A stretch of 64,000 bases of DNA from Paenibacillus sacheonensis (GCF_009909195.1 NZ_JAAAMU010000007.1:1-64000); one strand, 5' to 3'. Shown: positions 53,000 to 61,822, counted from the stretch's first letter. Notes: generated by a model not told the origin, from the sequence alone. Made by a program: numbers and translations.

Positions 53000-53950
53000 T
53001 CAACGCTCTATTCGCCCTGGCATGCACCGAGACGCTTCTGAACGACGGAAATAATCATCCATCAGCTCCAGCCCAAACTCCGCGATAATTTCTTTCGCCG
53101 TAACGTCCTGAGATTCGCTAGTCAACAGTACGCAGCCCAGATAGCCAGGGTCGTGAATCTTGACGTTCGTCCCGTATTTCTGCTTGATCTTGAGAAAATG
53201 CGCCCCATTTTCATCGATATGAATAACCGCATAATCCAAATTGATCTTGGTCGTGATAAAAGAGTAATAATTCGTGCTCTGTGCCGCCACCTCACCCAAT
53301 GGCGTTATGACCGTGCAAGGCAAGCCGGCTATCGCGCCGGCAAAATAAGATCTGCAGGAATACGCCCAATAGTTTTGCATGATCCCGCCATGATACATGG
53401 AAGGAAACACGATCACGTCCGGCTTTGCTTTCGCATACTGCTCCCGAAGTCCATCGAAATTCAGGTCAAAGCATATCGCTGCGGCCACTCGCCCAAAATC
53501 GCATTCAAAGATCGGAGCTTCTTTTCCGTATCGAATATTATTCTTGTCGTACTCGTCGGGAACCAGATAGTTTTTATGATAAGCCCCCATCACTTGACCC
53601 TCGCGATCGATGAGCTGCATCGCATTGCGCCAGGTGCCGTCCTCTGCTTCTATATGCGCCGGATACGTGACATAACAACGGTGCCGCTTCGCAACGCCCG
53701 CCAGAAAATCGCGGATTTGAAAGCCGCGAACCTTGTAATAGGCTAATTTTTGATCTTGCGAAAGCGTCCTTTGATCCGGCCTGTCGCAAGCTTCGGGCAG
53801 GATGATCATATCCGGACGATCCGGGAGAACCTGGTCCAGCTGACGCTGCCAGTGTTGAATCATCTGTTCCACCGCCTGTTGGGCAGGCGCATGTGCGTCC
53901 ACGACCAACGGCCTAGGACCTAAACAACTTATCGTGACATACTTCGCCAT
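53000..53950 (-). CDS. Carbon-nitrogen hydrolase (nitrilase superfamily)
   Basis: A 316-residue nitrilase-superfamily enzyme that cleaves a nitrile or amide C-N bond. The Glu-Lys-Cys triad is present: Glu53 in LPEACD, Lys126 in AYHKNYLVP and Cys160 in AAICFDLNFDG. AAGGTGG is upstream of the start. It is the first gene of a two-gene operon with the cysteine-synthase-like enzyme, a pairing that would fit nitrile or cyanide handling, such as beta-cyanoalanine conversion, but this is only an inference. Whether it takes nitriles or amides cannot be told from these motifs. Confidence 0.88.
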   Translation of the reverse strand: MAKYVTISCLGPRPLVVDAHAPAQQAVEQMIQHWQRQLDQVLPDRPDMIILPEACDRPDQRTLSQDQKLAYYKVRGFQIRDFLAGVAKRHRCYVTYPAHIEAEDGTWRNAMQLIDREGQVMGAYHKNYLVPDEYDKNNIRYGKEAPIFECDFGRVAAAICFDLNFDGLREQYAKAKPDVIVFPSMYHGGIMQNYWAYSCRSYFAGAIAGLPCTVITPLGEVAAQSTNYYSFITTKINLDYAVIHIDENGAHFLKIKQKYGTNVKIHDPGYLGCVLLTSESQDVTAKEIIAEFGLELMDDYFRRSEASRCMPGRIER

Positions 53951-54071
53951 CGTTATTCGCCACCTTAACTAAAGACAGAATTAGGCTTGGATTCCCGCCA
54001 AGCATGCGCCGTATGAGGAACCGCGATCGGCAATCGCCCCCTCTTGATCCAACATAAACCGGAATACAAAC

Positions 54072-54101
54072 AAAAGAAAAGTGCAAGATTTGCACTTTTC
54101 T
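54072..54101. terminator. Intrinsic terminator after the small 54124-54387 gene
   Basis: AGAAAAGTGCAA and TTGCACTTTTCT (54075-54101) form a 12-bp stem with a GAT loop, with T-rich flanks in both directions. It follows the stop at 54124 by about 23 bases. Confidence 0.8.
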
Positions 54102-54123
54102 CTATTCTGAAGCGATAAGCTGA

Positions 54124-54387
54124 TTATCCGTGGGTTGCCGCGCGATCAGGATACTGGCTCCTGGTTAATAAGGAATGCTTGATGCAGACTTGTTTTGTTT
54201 TTTGTTTCTGAATGTAAGTCGATGTACGGAAAAATTCATTGTCCGTGAATAATTCGCTTAACGCTCGCAGCGCCGCTTGCTCGGCCAAAGCCTCGTCTTC
54301 TAGTAAATAGTACGCGACTTGATATCCATAAACTTCAAATTCCCTCAGTACGTTTGCTTTATTCCCTAAATCCGTGCTCTCAATCAT
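54124..54387 (-). CDS. Conserved small hypothetical protein
   Basis: An 87-residue soluble, helical protein. It starts at 54387 with GAGGTG upstream; the GTG at 54399 lies inside that site. Its N-terminal half (VLREFEVYGYQVAYYLLEDE, AEQAALRALSELF) looks like a helical bundle. No known domain is recognised. A membrane-protein gene of 38 residues is 40 bases upstream on the same strand, so they may be co-transcribed. It is followed by a terminator. Confidence 0.75.
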   Translation of the reverse strand: MIESTDLGNKANVLREFEVYGYQVAYYLLEDEALAEQAALRALSELFTDNEFFRTSTYIQKQKTKQVCIKHSLLTRSQYPDRAATHG

Positions 54388-54427
54388 GGACCTAAACACC
54401 TCTCTTCATGCATGACCCTCTTAAGAA

Positions 54428-54544
54428 CTAGTCCTCCCGATCGAACATTTCCTCAGAATCATAAACATACACCAAATATTTTGCGCCTATAATCAGTCCA
54501 ACCATTAAAAGAAGGATCAAAAGCCACAATAATAAATCGTACAT
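54428..54544 (-). CDS. Small single-TM protein (38 residues)
   Basis: An ORF from ATG at 54544 to TAG at 54428-54430 with GGTGGTG upstream. The product is MYDLLLWLLILLLMVGLIIG followed by AKYLVYVYDSEE and an acidic end (FDRED): one membrane helix with a short cytoplasmic or extracellular acidic tail. No family known. It lies 40 bases upstream of the 54124-54387 gene. Confidence 0.6.
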   Translation of the reverse strand: MYDLLLWLLILLLMVGLIIGAKYLVYVYDSEEMFDRED

Positions 54545-54659
54545 TGTGTATCACCACCGCTTTATTAATGGTTTATTAAATTATTTATGTTGAAAGACCT
54601 ATATTTATAGTATATAAATGTATATGTAGCTAAATTATGTATAAGGGGAAATTACACCA

Positions 54660-55019
54660 ATGAAAAAAGCAATCATCGTACTCGGTACCGCAGCCATGTT
54701 GTTGACTATGGGGGGAGTAGCTTCCGCTAGTCCATCGACTCCGCCGGCAGTCGTTCAAGACACTCCTGAATTGCATTACACGGTTACCTTTACGCCTGCT
54801 AACCCCGGTCAAATACAGGCCTATGATCAAACGGTGCCGCTGAGTACTGGCAGCAGTTACTTTATGTCCGGAAGTTCTTGGGTTATTCTTAGCGGATCCA
54901 ACGTTGTTTCGCTAAGCGGCAACAAAGCCACGATGATCGCGGTCGGAACGGCGCAAGTGAAAGCATTCAAAGCCAACGGCGATGTATTGGGCATCTACAC
55001 ATTTGTCGTATCGGTTTAA
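54660..55019 (+). CDS. Secreted small protein with Ig-like (BIG2-type) fold
   Basis: A 119-residue exported protein with a clear signal peptide (KKAIIVLGTAAMLLTMGGVASASP). The C-terminal part (SGSSWVILSGSNVVSLSGNKATMIAVGTAQVKAF) has the alternating small/hydrophobic pattern and Val-Gly-Thr turn of a bacterial Ig-like domain. AAGGGG precedes the start. It is followed by a strong terminator. Function unknown; cell-surface adhesion is a guess. Confidence 0.75.
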   Translation: MKKAIIVLGTAAMLLTMGGVASASPSTPPAVVQDTPELHYTVTFTPANPGQIQAYDQTVPLSTGSSYFMSGSSWVILSGSNVVSLSGNKATMIAVGTAQVKAFKANGDVLGIYTFVVSV

Positions 55020-55027
55020 AGCACGCG

Positions 55028-55062
55028 ATGCGGGCGAGTGATTATACTCGCCCGCATTTTTT
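55028..55062 (+). terminator. Intrinsic terminator after the secreted Ig-like gene
   Basis: ATGCGGGCGAGT and ACTCGCCCGCAT (55028-55057) form a 12-bp stem followed by TTTTTT on the plus strand. It can also close the convergent anti-sigma gene, as the region ends at 55066. Confidence 0.88.
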
Positions 55063-55065
55063 ATT

Positions 55066-56181
55066 TTACCGGTTTGCTGAAACCGTGATTTCAAGTTCCG
55101 GTATAAACGCGATTTGAGGCGTTCCGTTTCCATCGAGGACAAAGCTATGCTTATCGTCCTGGAAGAGATAATAGAACGGTTTAATCGTCAGCGTCTTATA
55201 ATCCGAGAGCAGCGGTTCAAAATGATAGTCGGTCATAAGAAGATGCCCATCCGTATCGTTCCAACTGTTCCCTCCAAGAAGCTTTAGCTTCTTCCCCGTA
55301 TCGTCCACGACTTCGATCCCCATGGTTTGAATAGGCAGCGTTAGCTTTTTATCAATCGGAATCGCGATTTGAGTGGAAATCGTTGTCGTGATCGGGGTTC
55401 GTTCGATTTTTTTCAGCGTGAAATCGAGCTCTTGCGCATGTCGACTCACATTGGGCGCTGCGATTTGTTCTTTGGTCGTGTTTTTGCTTACCGGTATTTT
55501 CAGAACGAAGGGTTCCTGAATGCCGTTCAAGTAAACAGACAAAGACAATTCGAATTTGTCGGGGAATGGCCGTCCCCCCTGGTTATGCAAATCAGAGAAT
55601 TCAATGATGGATGAATCTTTATCCATGCCCGGGTACGTAGAAATGCCGATGGTATTCGAATTTCCAGGCGCATAGGTTTGAACTGGTTTCCCGTTAATCG
55701 ATAGGTCAATCGTTTGTATTTGTTCGCCGATGGTATCGGTTGCTGCAGCTCCATGCTTCCGCTCAAGTCCCAGGGACACGCGCGTACCGTCGAAGGCAGC
55801 AACCGGTACTTGCAGCGTTACGCCGTCATGGGTATCGGCAACGTCTAATTTCGTGACCATGCCAGCTTCATCGGCGGTTTTCAAACCTAAATCGCCGGCT
55901 GCTTGAAACAACGAGGAAAGCACGGGTATCTTCTTAAGCGATTCGGCCATGACGGGCGAGACCAAGCCGGTGCTGGCGACGATAACAAACAGCGCAAAGA
56001 CGGATGCGGCGACCCATACCGCTCTCCCCCATTTCTTCGGGCGAACTTGCTCGGGCAAGGAACCTTTATAAAGCCGGCTCATAACTTGATCGGTTAAGTC
56101 GATATGTACGGGCGTCTCGCGGATTAACTTCTCCAAATAGCGGAATTCCCGCTCAGCCGTTTGTTTTGTAGGCATGCTCAT
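55066..56181 (-). CDS. DUF4179 anti-sigma factor-like membrane protein
   Basis: A 371-residue protein with a cytoplasmic N-terminus (about 50 residues), one TM helix (VWVAASVFALFVIVASTGL) and an extracytoplasmic DUF4179-like domain rich in beta strands. It overlaps the ECF sigma gene by 29 bases, the standard layout for a sigma/anti-sigma pair in Paenibacillaceae. The start at 56181 has AAGGAGG eight bases upstream. It should hold the sigma factor inactive until an unknown envelope signal arrives. Confidence 0.9.
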   Translation of the reverse strand: MSMPTKQTAEREFRYLEKLIRETPVHIDLTDQVMSRLYKGSLPEQVRPKKWGRAVWVAASVFALFVIVASTGLVSPVMAESLKKIPVLSSLFQAAGDLGLKTADEAGMVTKLDVADTHDGVTLQVPVAAFDGTRVSLGLERKHGAAATDTIGEQIQTIDLSINGKPVQTYAPGNSNTIGISTYPGMDKDSSIIEFSDLHNQGGRPFPDKFELSLSVYLNGIQEPFVLKIPVSKNTTKEQIAAPNVSRHAQELDFTLKKIERTPITTTISTQIAIPIDKKLTLPIQTMGIEVVDDTGKKLKLLGGNSWNDTDGHLLMTDYHFEPLLSDYKTLTIKPFYYLFQDDKHSFVLDGNGTPQIAFIPELEITVSANR

Positions 56182-56725
56182 AATGAAATCCTCCTTTGCC
56201 TTTGATAAGTCTTTTCCGAAGTCTTTCGTATTTTTTGCGAAGCGTCGCGGGCTTGATATCCAAGATAGCGCTCATTTCCTCGAAGGAATATTCTTCTAAC
56301 GCCCGAAGCAGCAGGATTCTGCGTTCCTCCGCATTCAATGAGCTCAAGAGTTCATGAATATAATCCGAATAACGATCGGACGGTTGATCGGAGACGGTTA
56401 GTTCTTGCTGGTACTTCTTGAACAAATGAAACCGTCGATTCTTCTTTTTCAATACGTCCATGCATCGATGATGGGCGATTTTATAAAGCCACGCTGCAAA
56501 AGAAACGGTTGGGAAGAACTGTCCGATTTGATTGAAGCCCGAAATAAAGGTATCTTGCGCTGCATCTTCGGCCTCTTCTTGGTTGCCGAGCAAGTAGTAA
56601 CAATACAGATAGATCTTTTTTTGAAAGGCTTTTATAAGAAACGAATATGCCTCTGTATCTCCATGTTTAACCAGATCGACAATTTCGTTGATGGATTGTT
56701 CTTCGAACAGGTTCACGTCATCCAA
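56153..56725 (-). CDS. ECF-type RNA polymerase sigma factor
   Basis: A 190-residue ECF sigma factor: region 2 (FLIKAFQKKIYLYCYYLLGN, AEDAAQDTFI) and region 4 (LNAEERRILLLRALEEYSFEEMSAIL). The start is probably TTG at 56725, with AAGGAGGA seven bases upstream; the longer frame to 56827 has no such site and would add residues not seen in ECF proteins. The stop overlaps the anti-sigma gene by 29 bases. Confidence 0.88.
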   Translation of the reverse strand: MDDVNLFEEQSINEIVDLVKHGDTEAYSFLIKAFQKKIYLYCYYLLGNQEEAEDAAQDTFISGFNQIGQFFPTVSFAAWLYKIAHHRCMDVLKKKNRRFHLFKKYQQELTVSDQPSDRYSDYIHELLSSLNAEERRILLLRALEEYSFEEMSAILDIKPATLRKKYERLRKRLIKGKGGFHYEHAYKTNG

Positions 56726-57081
56726 TTCGTTCTCCTCCTTACTGCACCTATAACTGCATTTAGAGACGTTTTGTGACAGCAGGCTAAAAAAAATTATAGA
56801 CGTAATGAACGCATAGCAACAGTGCATATTTTACTTGGCTTCCAATCCTTCCAGCTACGTTCAAACTGCTGCTTCATCCGGCTATTGGCTCGGCACGCCT
56901 GAAGAGAATGCCGCGACCGGCCTTTCGATGGGCTGATCGAATCCCGTCCTACAAAGTCGAAAAAGCCGGTTCAGCGCATGCTGACCGGCTTAACTTCATG
57001 GGATGGATGCGCTAGTAGCCCCTGCTCCGGACGACCCGTTCAATAACAAGTCGAACCAGCCGCAGGGTGAAGGCATGCATC
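56726..57081. other. Intergenic region upstream of the sigma gene
   Basis: About 355 bases containing the terminator at 56959-56991 (end of the GyrI-like transcript) and, presumably, the promoter of the ECF sigma operon. No coding sequence and no other recognisable element. Confidence 0.55.
56959..56991 (-). terminator. Intrinsic terminator after the GyrI-like pair
   Basis: AAGCCGGT-CAGC and GCTG-ACCGGCTT (56963-56991) form an approximately 12-bp stem with a one-base bulge, followed by TTTTT on the minus strand. It lies about 90 bases after the second GyrI-like gene. Confidence 0.82.
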
Positions 57082-57558
57082 TTATTTTTTTACCACGGGC
57101 ACCCAGAATTCTCCGTAGAACGTGCCGTCTCCGTTATCTTGTCGAAACGTCGCATTCGGACCTCCGATGTACGCGTAGTCGGTAATTTGGGACAAAACTT
57201 CGCCAAAGGCGCGGTACGTCAGCTGATCGAACAACGTTTCCTTGTCTCCGTTTCCCGTGACCACGATGTACTCGCTCTCCGGAAATTCGATGATTCGCGT
57301 TGCATCCGCCACCGATTTGCCGGCCAATACCGCAAAATAGTTCCATGGCTTGCCTTGATAAACTTCGTTAACCGACCATTCGCGATCGTCCTTGGCGGCT
57401 TTTTTGAGCTTATCGAAACGCCCGTCGGCTTGGAGTCCGCCCCAAAATTCGGCTTTTTCCTTTTGCATGGCCGGCATGTCTTGGAAATTCGATCGGATCG
57501 AGAAACCGAATGCGGTCAAGGTGAACGATTTTTTGTGTTCCAGCGTGTAGGTTGTCAT
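57082..57558 (-). CDS. GyrI-like (AraC effector-binding-type) small-molecule-binding protein
   Basis: A 158-residue stand-alone effector-binding domain of the GyrI/SOUL superfamily, judged by the closing GTFYGEFWVPVVKK, the central pattern YIVVTGNGDKETLF and the repeated alpha/beta arrangement. Such domains bind small molecules or drugs without DNA contact. AAGGAG precedes the ATG. It lies 24 bases downstream of a paralog (57583-58062) of about the same length, with which it is probably co-transcribed. Confidence 0.8.
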   Translation of the reverse strand: MTTYTLEHKKSFTLTAFGFSIRSNFQDMPAMQKEKAEFWGGLQADGRFDKLKKAAKDDREWSVNEVYQGKPWNYFAVLAGKSVADATRIIEFPESEYIVVTGNGDKETLFDQLTYRAFGEVLSQITDYAYIGGPNATFRQDNGDGTFYGEFWVPVVKK

Positions 57559-57582
57559 ATGTTTGCTCCTTATTTGCGAGAA

Positions 57583-58062
57583 TTAGTCTTCGACTTTTTT
57601 GACGCGCAGCCACATTTCCCCGTAGAACGCGCCGTTCTCGGCTGCTTTCACATAGGTGGCGTTACCAGGTCCAACGTACTTGTAATCCGTGATCTCTTGC
57701 AGCAGGCCGCCGAATACGCTGCCGGTGATTTCATCGGCGAGGCGCTCTTTGTCCGCGCTCGTTCCGGGTACGACGAGATAGTCGCCAGCGAGGAAATCGA
57801 GGACGTCCGCGCCTTCCAAGTCGAACTCGCCCATCACGCCGAAGCCGCGCCAAGCCTTGCCTCCGACGACGTAATTGATTTGATATTCTTGCCCGTCCGC
57901 GAGCGCGAGCAGTTCGGCCAGCTTGTTGTTTTCCGTGATTTCGGCTTTCTTCGCCGCGGTCTTTGCCGCGTTGCCTGCCCAGTCGTTGTAGTCTTCCAGT
58001 GTAACACCGAAACCAGTCATTTTGTAGTTTTTCGCGATGCTTTGGATGGAATAATTCGTCAT
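57583..58062 (-). CDS. GyrI-like small-molecule-binding protein (paralog)
   Basis: A 159-residue paralog of the downstream gene. Shared landmarks: FGV near residue 18, the middle segment YLVVPGTSADKERLADEIT, ITDYKYVGPGNATYVKAAENG and the ending GAFYGEMWLRVKKVED. Sequence identity is moderate, so duplication is old. AAAGGAG is upstream. It is the first gene of the pair. Confidence 0.8.
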   Translation of the reverse strand: MTNYSIQSIAKNYKMTGFGVTLEDYNDWAGNAAKTAAKKAEITENNKLAELLALADGQEYQINYVVGGKAWRGFGVMGEFDLEGADVLDFLAGDYLVVPGTSADKERLADEITGSVFGGLLQEITDYKYVGPGNATYVKAAENGAFYGEMWLRVKKVED

Positions 58063-58360
58063 TTTTGTTCGCTCCTTTTGATTTGTTTTACAAGATTGAT
58101 TCTAAGTTCGGAATGTATCAGAAAATGAAACCTTTTATTTTCGGCTGGGATAAACGCTTGCGCTTGACGTGGTTATCGTATTCCGGTTCGCCCGATAAAA
58201 AGAAGCAGCTGCCCGCCGGCAAACTGCTCCCATGTGCTGCACGAAACTACATTCTGAAGAGAACCATCCAACACGTACGGTGCTTATGATCGGGACCCGT
58301 CAAACGGCGTAACCATGCACCAGATGCTATTTCCGCGGCCTTAACGAAACAGGGCTCTAT
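58063..58360. other. Intergenic region upstream of the GyrI-like pair
   Basis: About 300 bases between the peptidase gene end and the GyrI-like start. Presumably holds the promoter of the GyrI-like operon. I see no terminator for the peptidase gene and no other clear element. Confidence 0.5.
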
Positions 58361-59899
58361 TCAGTCGTCCGGCATGCCGATCAACTCGTAGATCGCTTGC
58401 AGGCAGACGCGGCCATGCCGCATCATATCGGCAATCCCAACGAATTCGTCGGGCTGATGCGCATGATTGTCCGGCCCGCCGGGAAAGCCCGCGCCGAAAG
58501 CGACGCCTCTTCCCTGGAGCTTGCGGGCATAGGTGCCGCCGCCGATGGACAGAAGACCCGCGGATTCTCCGGTGACCGTCTCATAGGCGCGGTTCAGCTT
58601 GCGGATCAGCGGGTGCTCCGGCGGCACATACAGCGGCGGCAGCCAGGATTGCACCGTCAGCCGGATCCCGTCCGCCTGCAGCCGATTGCGAAGCTGCGAG
58701 ACGAGCTCTTCCCCGTCGAAGACCACCGGGACCCGGATATTCAAGATGACGCGGCTTTCCTCCGCGTTCAGACTGACCTGCGCGAGATTGACGGTCAGCC
58801 TGCCATGCACCGGGTCGGAGCAGGCAATGCCGAGCGACTCGCCGAACGCTTCGAATCCGATCCGTTTCGCGAGAAAGGCCTTCAGCCGAGCTGCCGGTGA
58901 TGCGTCCTCCTTATCGCTTCCCAGCGCCAAATCGGCCAGAAATGCGGCCATATGGGCAATCGCGTTAATCCCCGACGGCGGATAGGAGCCGTGGCCGCTC
59001 TTGCCGGCTGCCGTCAGGACTAGTCTGCCGTTCTCCATCCGGTCGGCCGTGATCCGCTCATGCCCGGACGCGGCCTGCAGGATCATACGCGCGGCCTCTT
59101 CCCCGGCTTCCACGACCGCCCGACAGCTGTCCGGCACCATATTGGGCGCGGAACCGCCTTCCATGGATACGATACATAATTCGACTGCGGACAGCCGAAT
59201 ATCGGATCCGGTCGTTCCGTTTCCCATCGGGGATGGCCCGCTATCGGATTCGCTCGACCTGTTTCGTGCTCCGATGAGCTGGGGCTGAGTCCGCGCCTTC
59301 CAGTTCAGTTCCACGACGTAGATACCCTTCTCCGCATGAATGACCGGATAACCGGCATCCGGCGAGAAGCCGAACTCGGGCAGCGGCTCTTGGGCAAAAT
59401 AGTGATCCATATCCGTCATGCCATTCTCTTCGTTCGTCCCGAAAATAATCCGCAGCCTGCGCCGCGGCGCGATACCCAGGTCTGCAAATGCCTTCAAGGC
59501 GTACAGCGCCACAACCGCCGGCCCCTTGTCGTCGGCGGCGCCGCGTCCGTATATCCGTCCACCCTCGACATCTCCGCCGAACGGATCCGCCGTCCATCCC
59601 TCGCCTTCGGGCACGGTATCCAGATGGACGAGAATGGCGGCCATCTCATCGCCTTCGCCGTATTCCAGATGGCCCGCATAGCCGTCGATGTCGGCGGAGC
59701 GGAAGCCCATCGATTCGCCCAGCTCCAGCATATAACGGAGCGCCCGGGCCGGACCTTCCCCGAACGGCTTGCCCGGTTCCGGCGTGCCGGCAACGCTGCG
59801 AATGCGGACCAGCTCCCGAATATGCCGGACGATATCGGATTCATACTTTAGTATCGCTTCGCTGATATCCGACGGACCGGTTTGCTCGCATGCGCTCAA
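58361..59899 (-). CDS. PepV-like M20 dipeptidase
   Basis: A 512-residue zinc peptidase of the M20 family (PepV/succinyl-diaminopimelate desuccinylase group). Metal-binding residues: His92 and Asp94 in VHLDTVPEGEGW, Asp123 in GRGAADDKGP, the EE pair in TNEENGM and the C-terminal His in DNHAHQPDEF. It likely cleaves small dipeptides. The start overlaps the upstream 572-residue gene by four bases (ATGA). No signal peptide. The insertion around GARNRSSESDSGPSPMGN is unusual. Confidence 0.9.
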   Translation of the reverse strand: MSACEQTGPSDISEAILKYESDIVRHIRELVRIRSVAGTPEPGKPFGEGPARALRYMLELGESMGFRSADIDGYAGHLEYGEGDEMAAILVHLDTVPEGEGWTADPFGGDVEGGRIYGRGAADDKGPAVVALYALKAFADLGIAPRRRLRIIFGTNEENGMTDMDHYFAQEPLPEFGFSPDAGYPVIHAEKGIYVVELNWKARTQPQLIGARNRSSESDSGPSPMGNGTTGSDIRLSAVELCIVSMEGGSAPNMVPDSCRAVVEAGEEAARMILQAASGHERITADRMENGRLVLTAAGKSGHGSYPPSGINAIAHMAAFLADLALGSDKEDASPAARLKAFLAKRIGFEAFGESLGIACSDPVHGRLTVNLAQVSLNAEESRVILNIRVPVVFDGEELVSQLRNRLQADGIRLTVQSWLPPLYVPPEHPLIRKLNRAYETVTGESAGLLSIGGGTYARKLQGRGVAFGAGFPGGPDNHAHQPDEFVGIADMMRHGRVCLQAIYELIGMPDD

Positions 59900-61614
59900 C
59901 GGGAACGGCCTTCCGAACCGAAGCCGCGGATGCGGAGCGTCCGGTCGGCCGGCGTCAGCCAGTTGATCGTCATATTGATCGCGTCCGGATTCGCCTTGTC
60001 ATTGCGCATAAGAGCATCGCCATGCTCGCATGCTCCCGGCGATACGCGCAAGCAATCGTCCCCTTTGCGGAACAGAGCCTCCCCGCCGGCAAGCCGCCGA
60101 ACATGCGGAGCGGTGTCTTCCAGGCCGTCGCCCTCCAGCGTCCCGCCGGCATCGAACTGGCAGACCGCCTGCAAATAAATATCCGCGATCCGCTCCGATA
60201 CGAACCGGAGATCGACTCCGTCCTCCAGCAAGGTCAGCTCGACGGCAATCGGGAGATATTGGACATTCGTCTTCACCCGCTGCTCGTAGTTGGGCATGTC
60301 TACCCACATATGCCCGGCTTGGGCAGCCTGTTCCCGGGACAGCGGCCCCCAGTAGCAGCCTTCAAGCTCCGTTTCCAGCACATACGCATGTTCGCCCGTT
60401 CGTCGGATCGAAGGAAAGGCGACGCCCGCGATGCCGAACCAGCCAGCGGCGATCCGCAGACCGAACATCCGGGCTTCGCCGTACTGCACGTACAGAAGGT
60501 CCGGCTGGGCGGCCATCGCGGTGACGGACAGCCGTCCGCGCCGGTGGCGCAGCACCGCGGCGCCGTGCGGATGTTTCTTGCGTCCGGGCACGTAGGGCAT
60601 CGTGTCGGGGACGGCTATCCTGTTGTTCTCGCCGAACAGTATCGTATAGTCGTCGCTCAGCGGCTCGATAGGCTCCGGCAGCTTCATCTTGTCCGGCATA
60701 AGCATCCAATGCATCAACGCGCCGGAGCCGCGCGGGGCCGTGCGCTCCGTCTTGGCGGCCATAGCCGCGAATTCCGGGTTTCCGTCGAGATTGGCCATCA
60801 GATGATAAATCGTATAATACCATTCGTTCATCGGCAGCGTCTGGCCATTGTCCTGACGGCCGGAATATTCGGTCGCGACGGTATCGCCAGGATGGAGCAG
60901 ATAGCGCATCATATGCAAATTCCTTCTTATCGCCTCGAAGGCCGGCTCGAAACCCCATACTTTGCCGACGCTGTACAAATGGACGGCGCATGCTCCGTTA
61001 TAGATGGCGTTGCTGCGCTCGGTCCATTCCCCGTATTCGGTCATATCGAAGCCTTCGTCCAAGAACTGAAAAGCCCGTTCTTTTAGCCGCTCGTCCTCGA
61101 ACAGCTCATACAGATCCGCCAGCGCGCCTGCCATCACCCAACGGTGATTCGGCGTATGAATGCCGCCGGTCAGCAGAGCCGGCAGCGCCCGCTCGAGGAA
61201 TCGCCGTACCTCGGCTTGGACGGCCGCGATGCCGCTCAGTCCAGATTCGGCGGAGACCCGGTAAATCTGCGTCGCCAGATGAACGGCGAACGCCGTATCC
61301 GGCGGAGAATCGATGTTGCAGTTCGCCAGCGAGATATTTCCGCTGGGCAGCTGGCTGGCCAGCAAATTGGCCGCCGCTTCGGACAGCCACTCCGGCAGCG
61401 AATCGCCGCTGCCGTAGAAGCGCGACTCGGGATGGCAATAAAGCGGCACTCCCAGCGCGAGATGGCCTAGGCCCGGCTTCGCGGGCGTTCCCCCGGCCCG
61501 GCGCTCTTCGTTCCACTTCCGCAAATGCTCTTCCAGCGACTGTTCCTGCGATACGATAATTTCCTTGACTTCCGCGGAAATGCCCGCTTGCTTGACGGGT
61601 TTGTTTGCGTTCAT
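59896..61614 (-). CDS. Uncharacterised 572-residue enzyme-like protein, possible alpha/alpha-toroid
   Basis: A protein of 572 residues; GGGAGGG precedes the ATG. No signal peptide, so cytoplasmic. The first half is rich in amphipathic helices (NHRWVMAGALADLYELF, MNEWYYTIYHLMANL), suggestive of an (alpha/alpha) toroid as in polysaccharide lyases or heparinase II/III-type enzymes; the second half is beta-rich (LTLLEDGVDLRFV). Repeated His and Tyr residues could be catalytic, but I see no confident family. It is translationally coupled to a PepV-like peptidase. It could be a glycan or lyase-type enzyme; I assign no reaction. Confidence 0.6.
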   Translation of the reverse strand: MNANKPVKQAGISAEVKEIIVSQEQSLEEHLRKWNEERRAGGTPAKPGLGHLALGVPLYCHPESRFYGSGDSLPEWLSEAAANLLASQLPSGNISLANCNIDSPPDTAFAVHLATQIYRVSAESGLSGIAAVQAEVRRFLERALPALLTGGIHTPNHRWVMAGALADLYELFEDERLKERAFQFLDEGFDMTEYGEWTERSNAIYNGACAVHLYSVGKVWGFEPAFEAIRRNLHMMRYLLHPGDTVATEYSGRQDNGQTLPMNEWYYTIYHLMANLDGNPEFAAMAAKTERTAPRGSGALMHWMLMPDKMKLPEPIEPLSDDYTILFGENNRIAVPDTMPYVPGRKKHPHGAAVLRHRRGRLSVTAMAAQPDLLYVQYGEARMFGLRIAAGWFGIAGVAFPSIRRTGEHAYVLETELEGCYWGPLSREQAAQAGHMWVDMPNYEQRVKTNVQYLPIAVELTLLEDGVDLRFVSERIADIYLQAVCQFDAGGTLEGDGLEDTAPHVRRLAGGEALFRKGDDCLRVSPGACEHGDALMRNDKANPDAINMTINWLTPADRTLRIRGFGSEGRSR

Positions 61615-61822
61615 CGCGATTTCCCTCCCATAAGGATCGGATTTGCAATCCGGCCGGATCAGGTCGGATCGACAGTGACAGCTCCAGTATATGGCTTGCC
61701 GAAAGCGTTTTATATTGGCGTTTTTTACTTTTTATTAGTTTTCTTGACCTGGTCCTCCCTATCGCTAAGCCGAATATCGCCTAACGCGGTGAAGCTGCTT
61801 GGTATTCATCGTATGGCGAATT

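Noticed and set aside
59890..61086. 398-codon plus-strand frame antisense to the 572-residue gene
   Set aside because: Same reason: high-GC shadow frame with no signal sequence, motif or promoter.
61695..61712. Possible cre-like AAAGCGTTTT upstream of the 572-residue gene
   Set aside because: Only the core matches; outer half-site positions do not fit.
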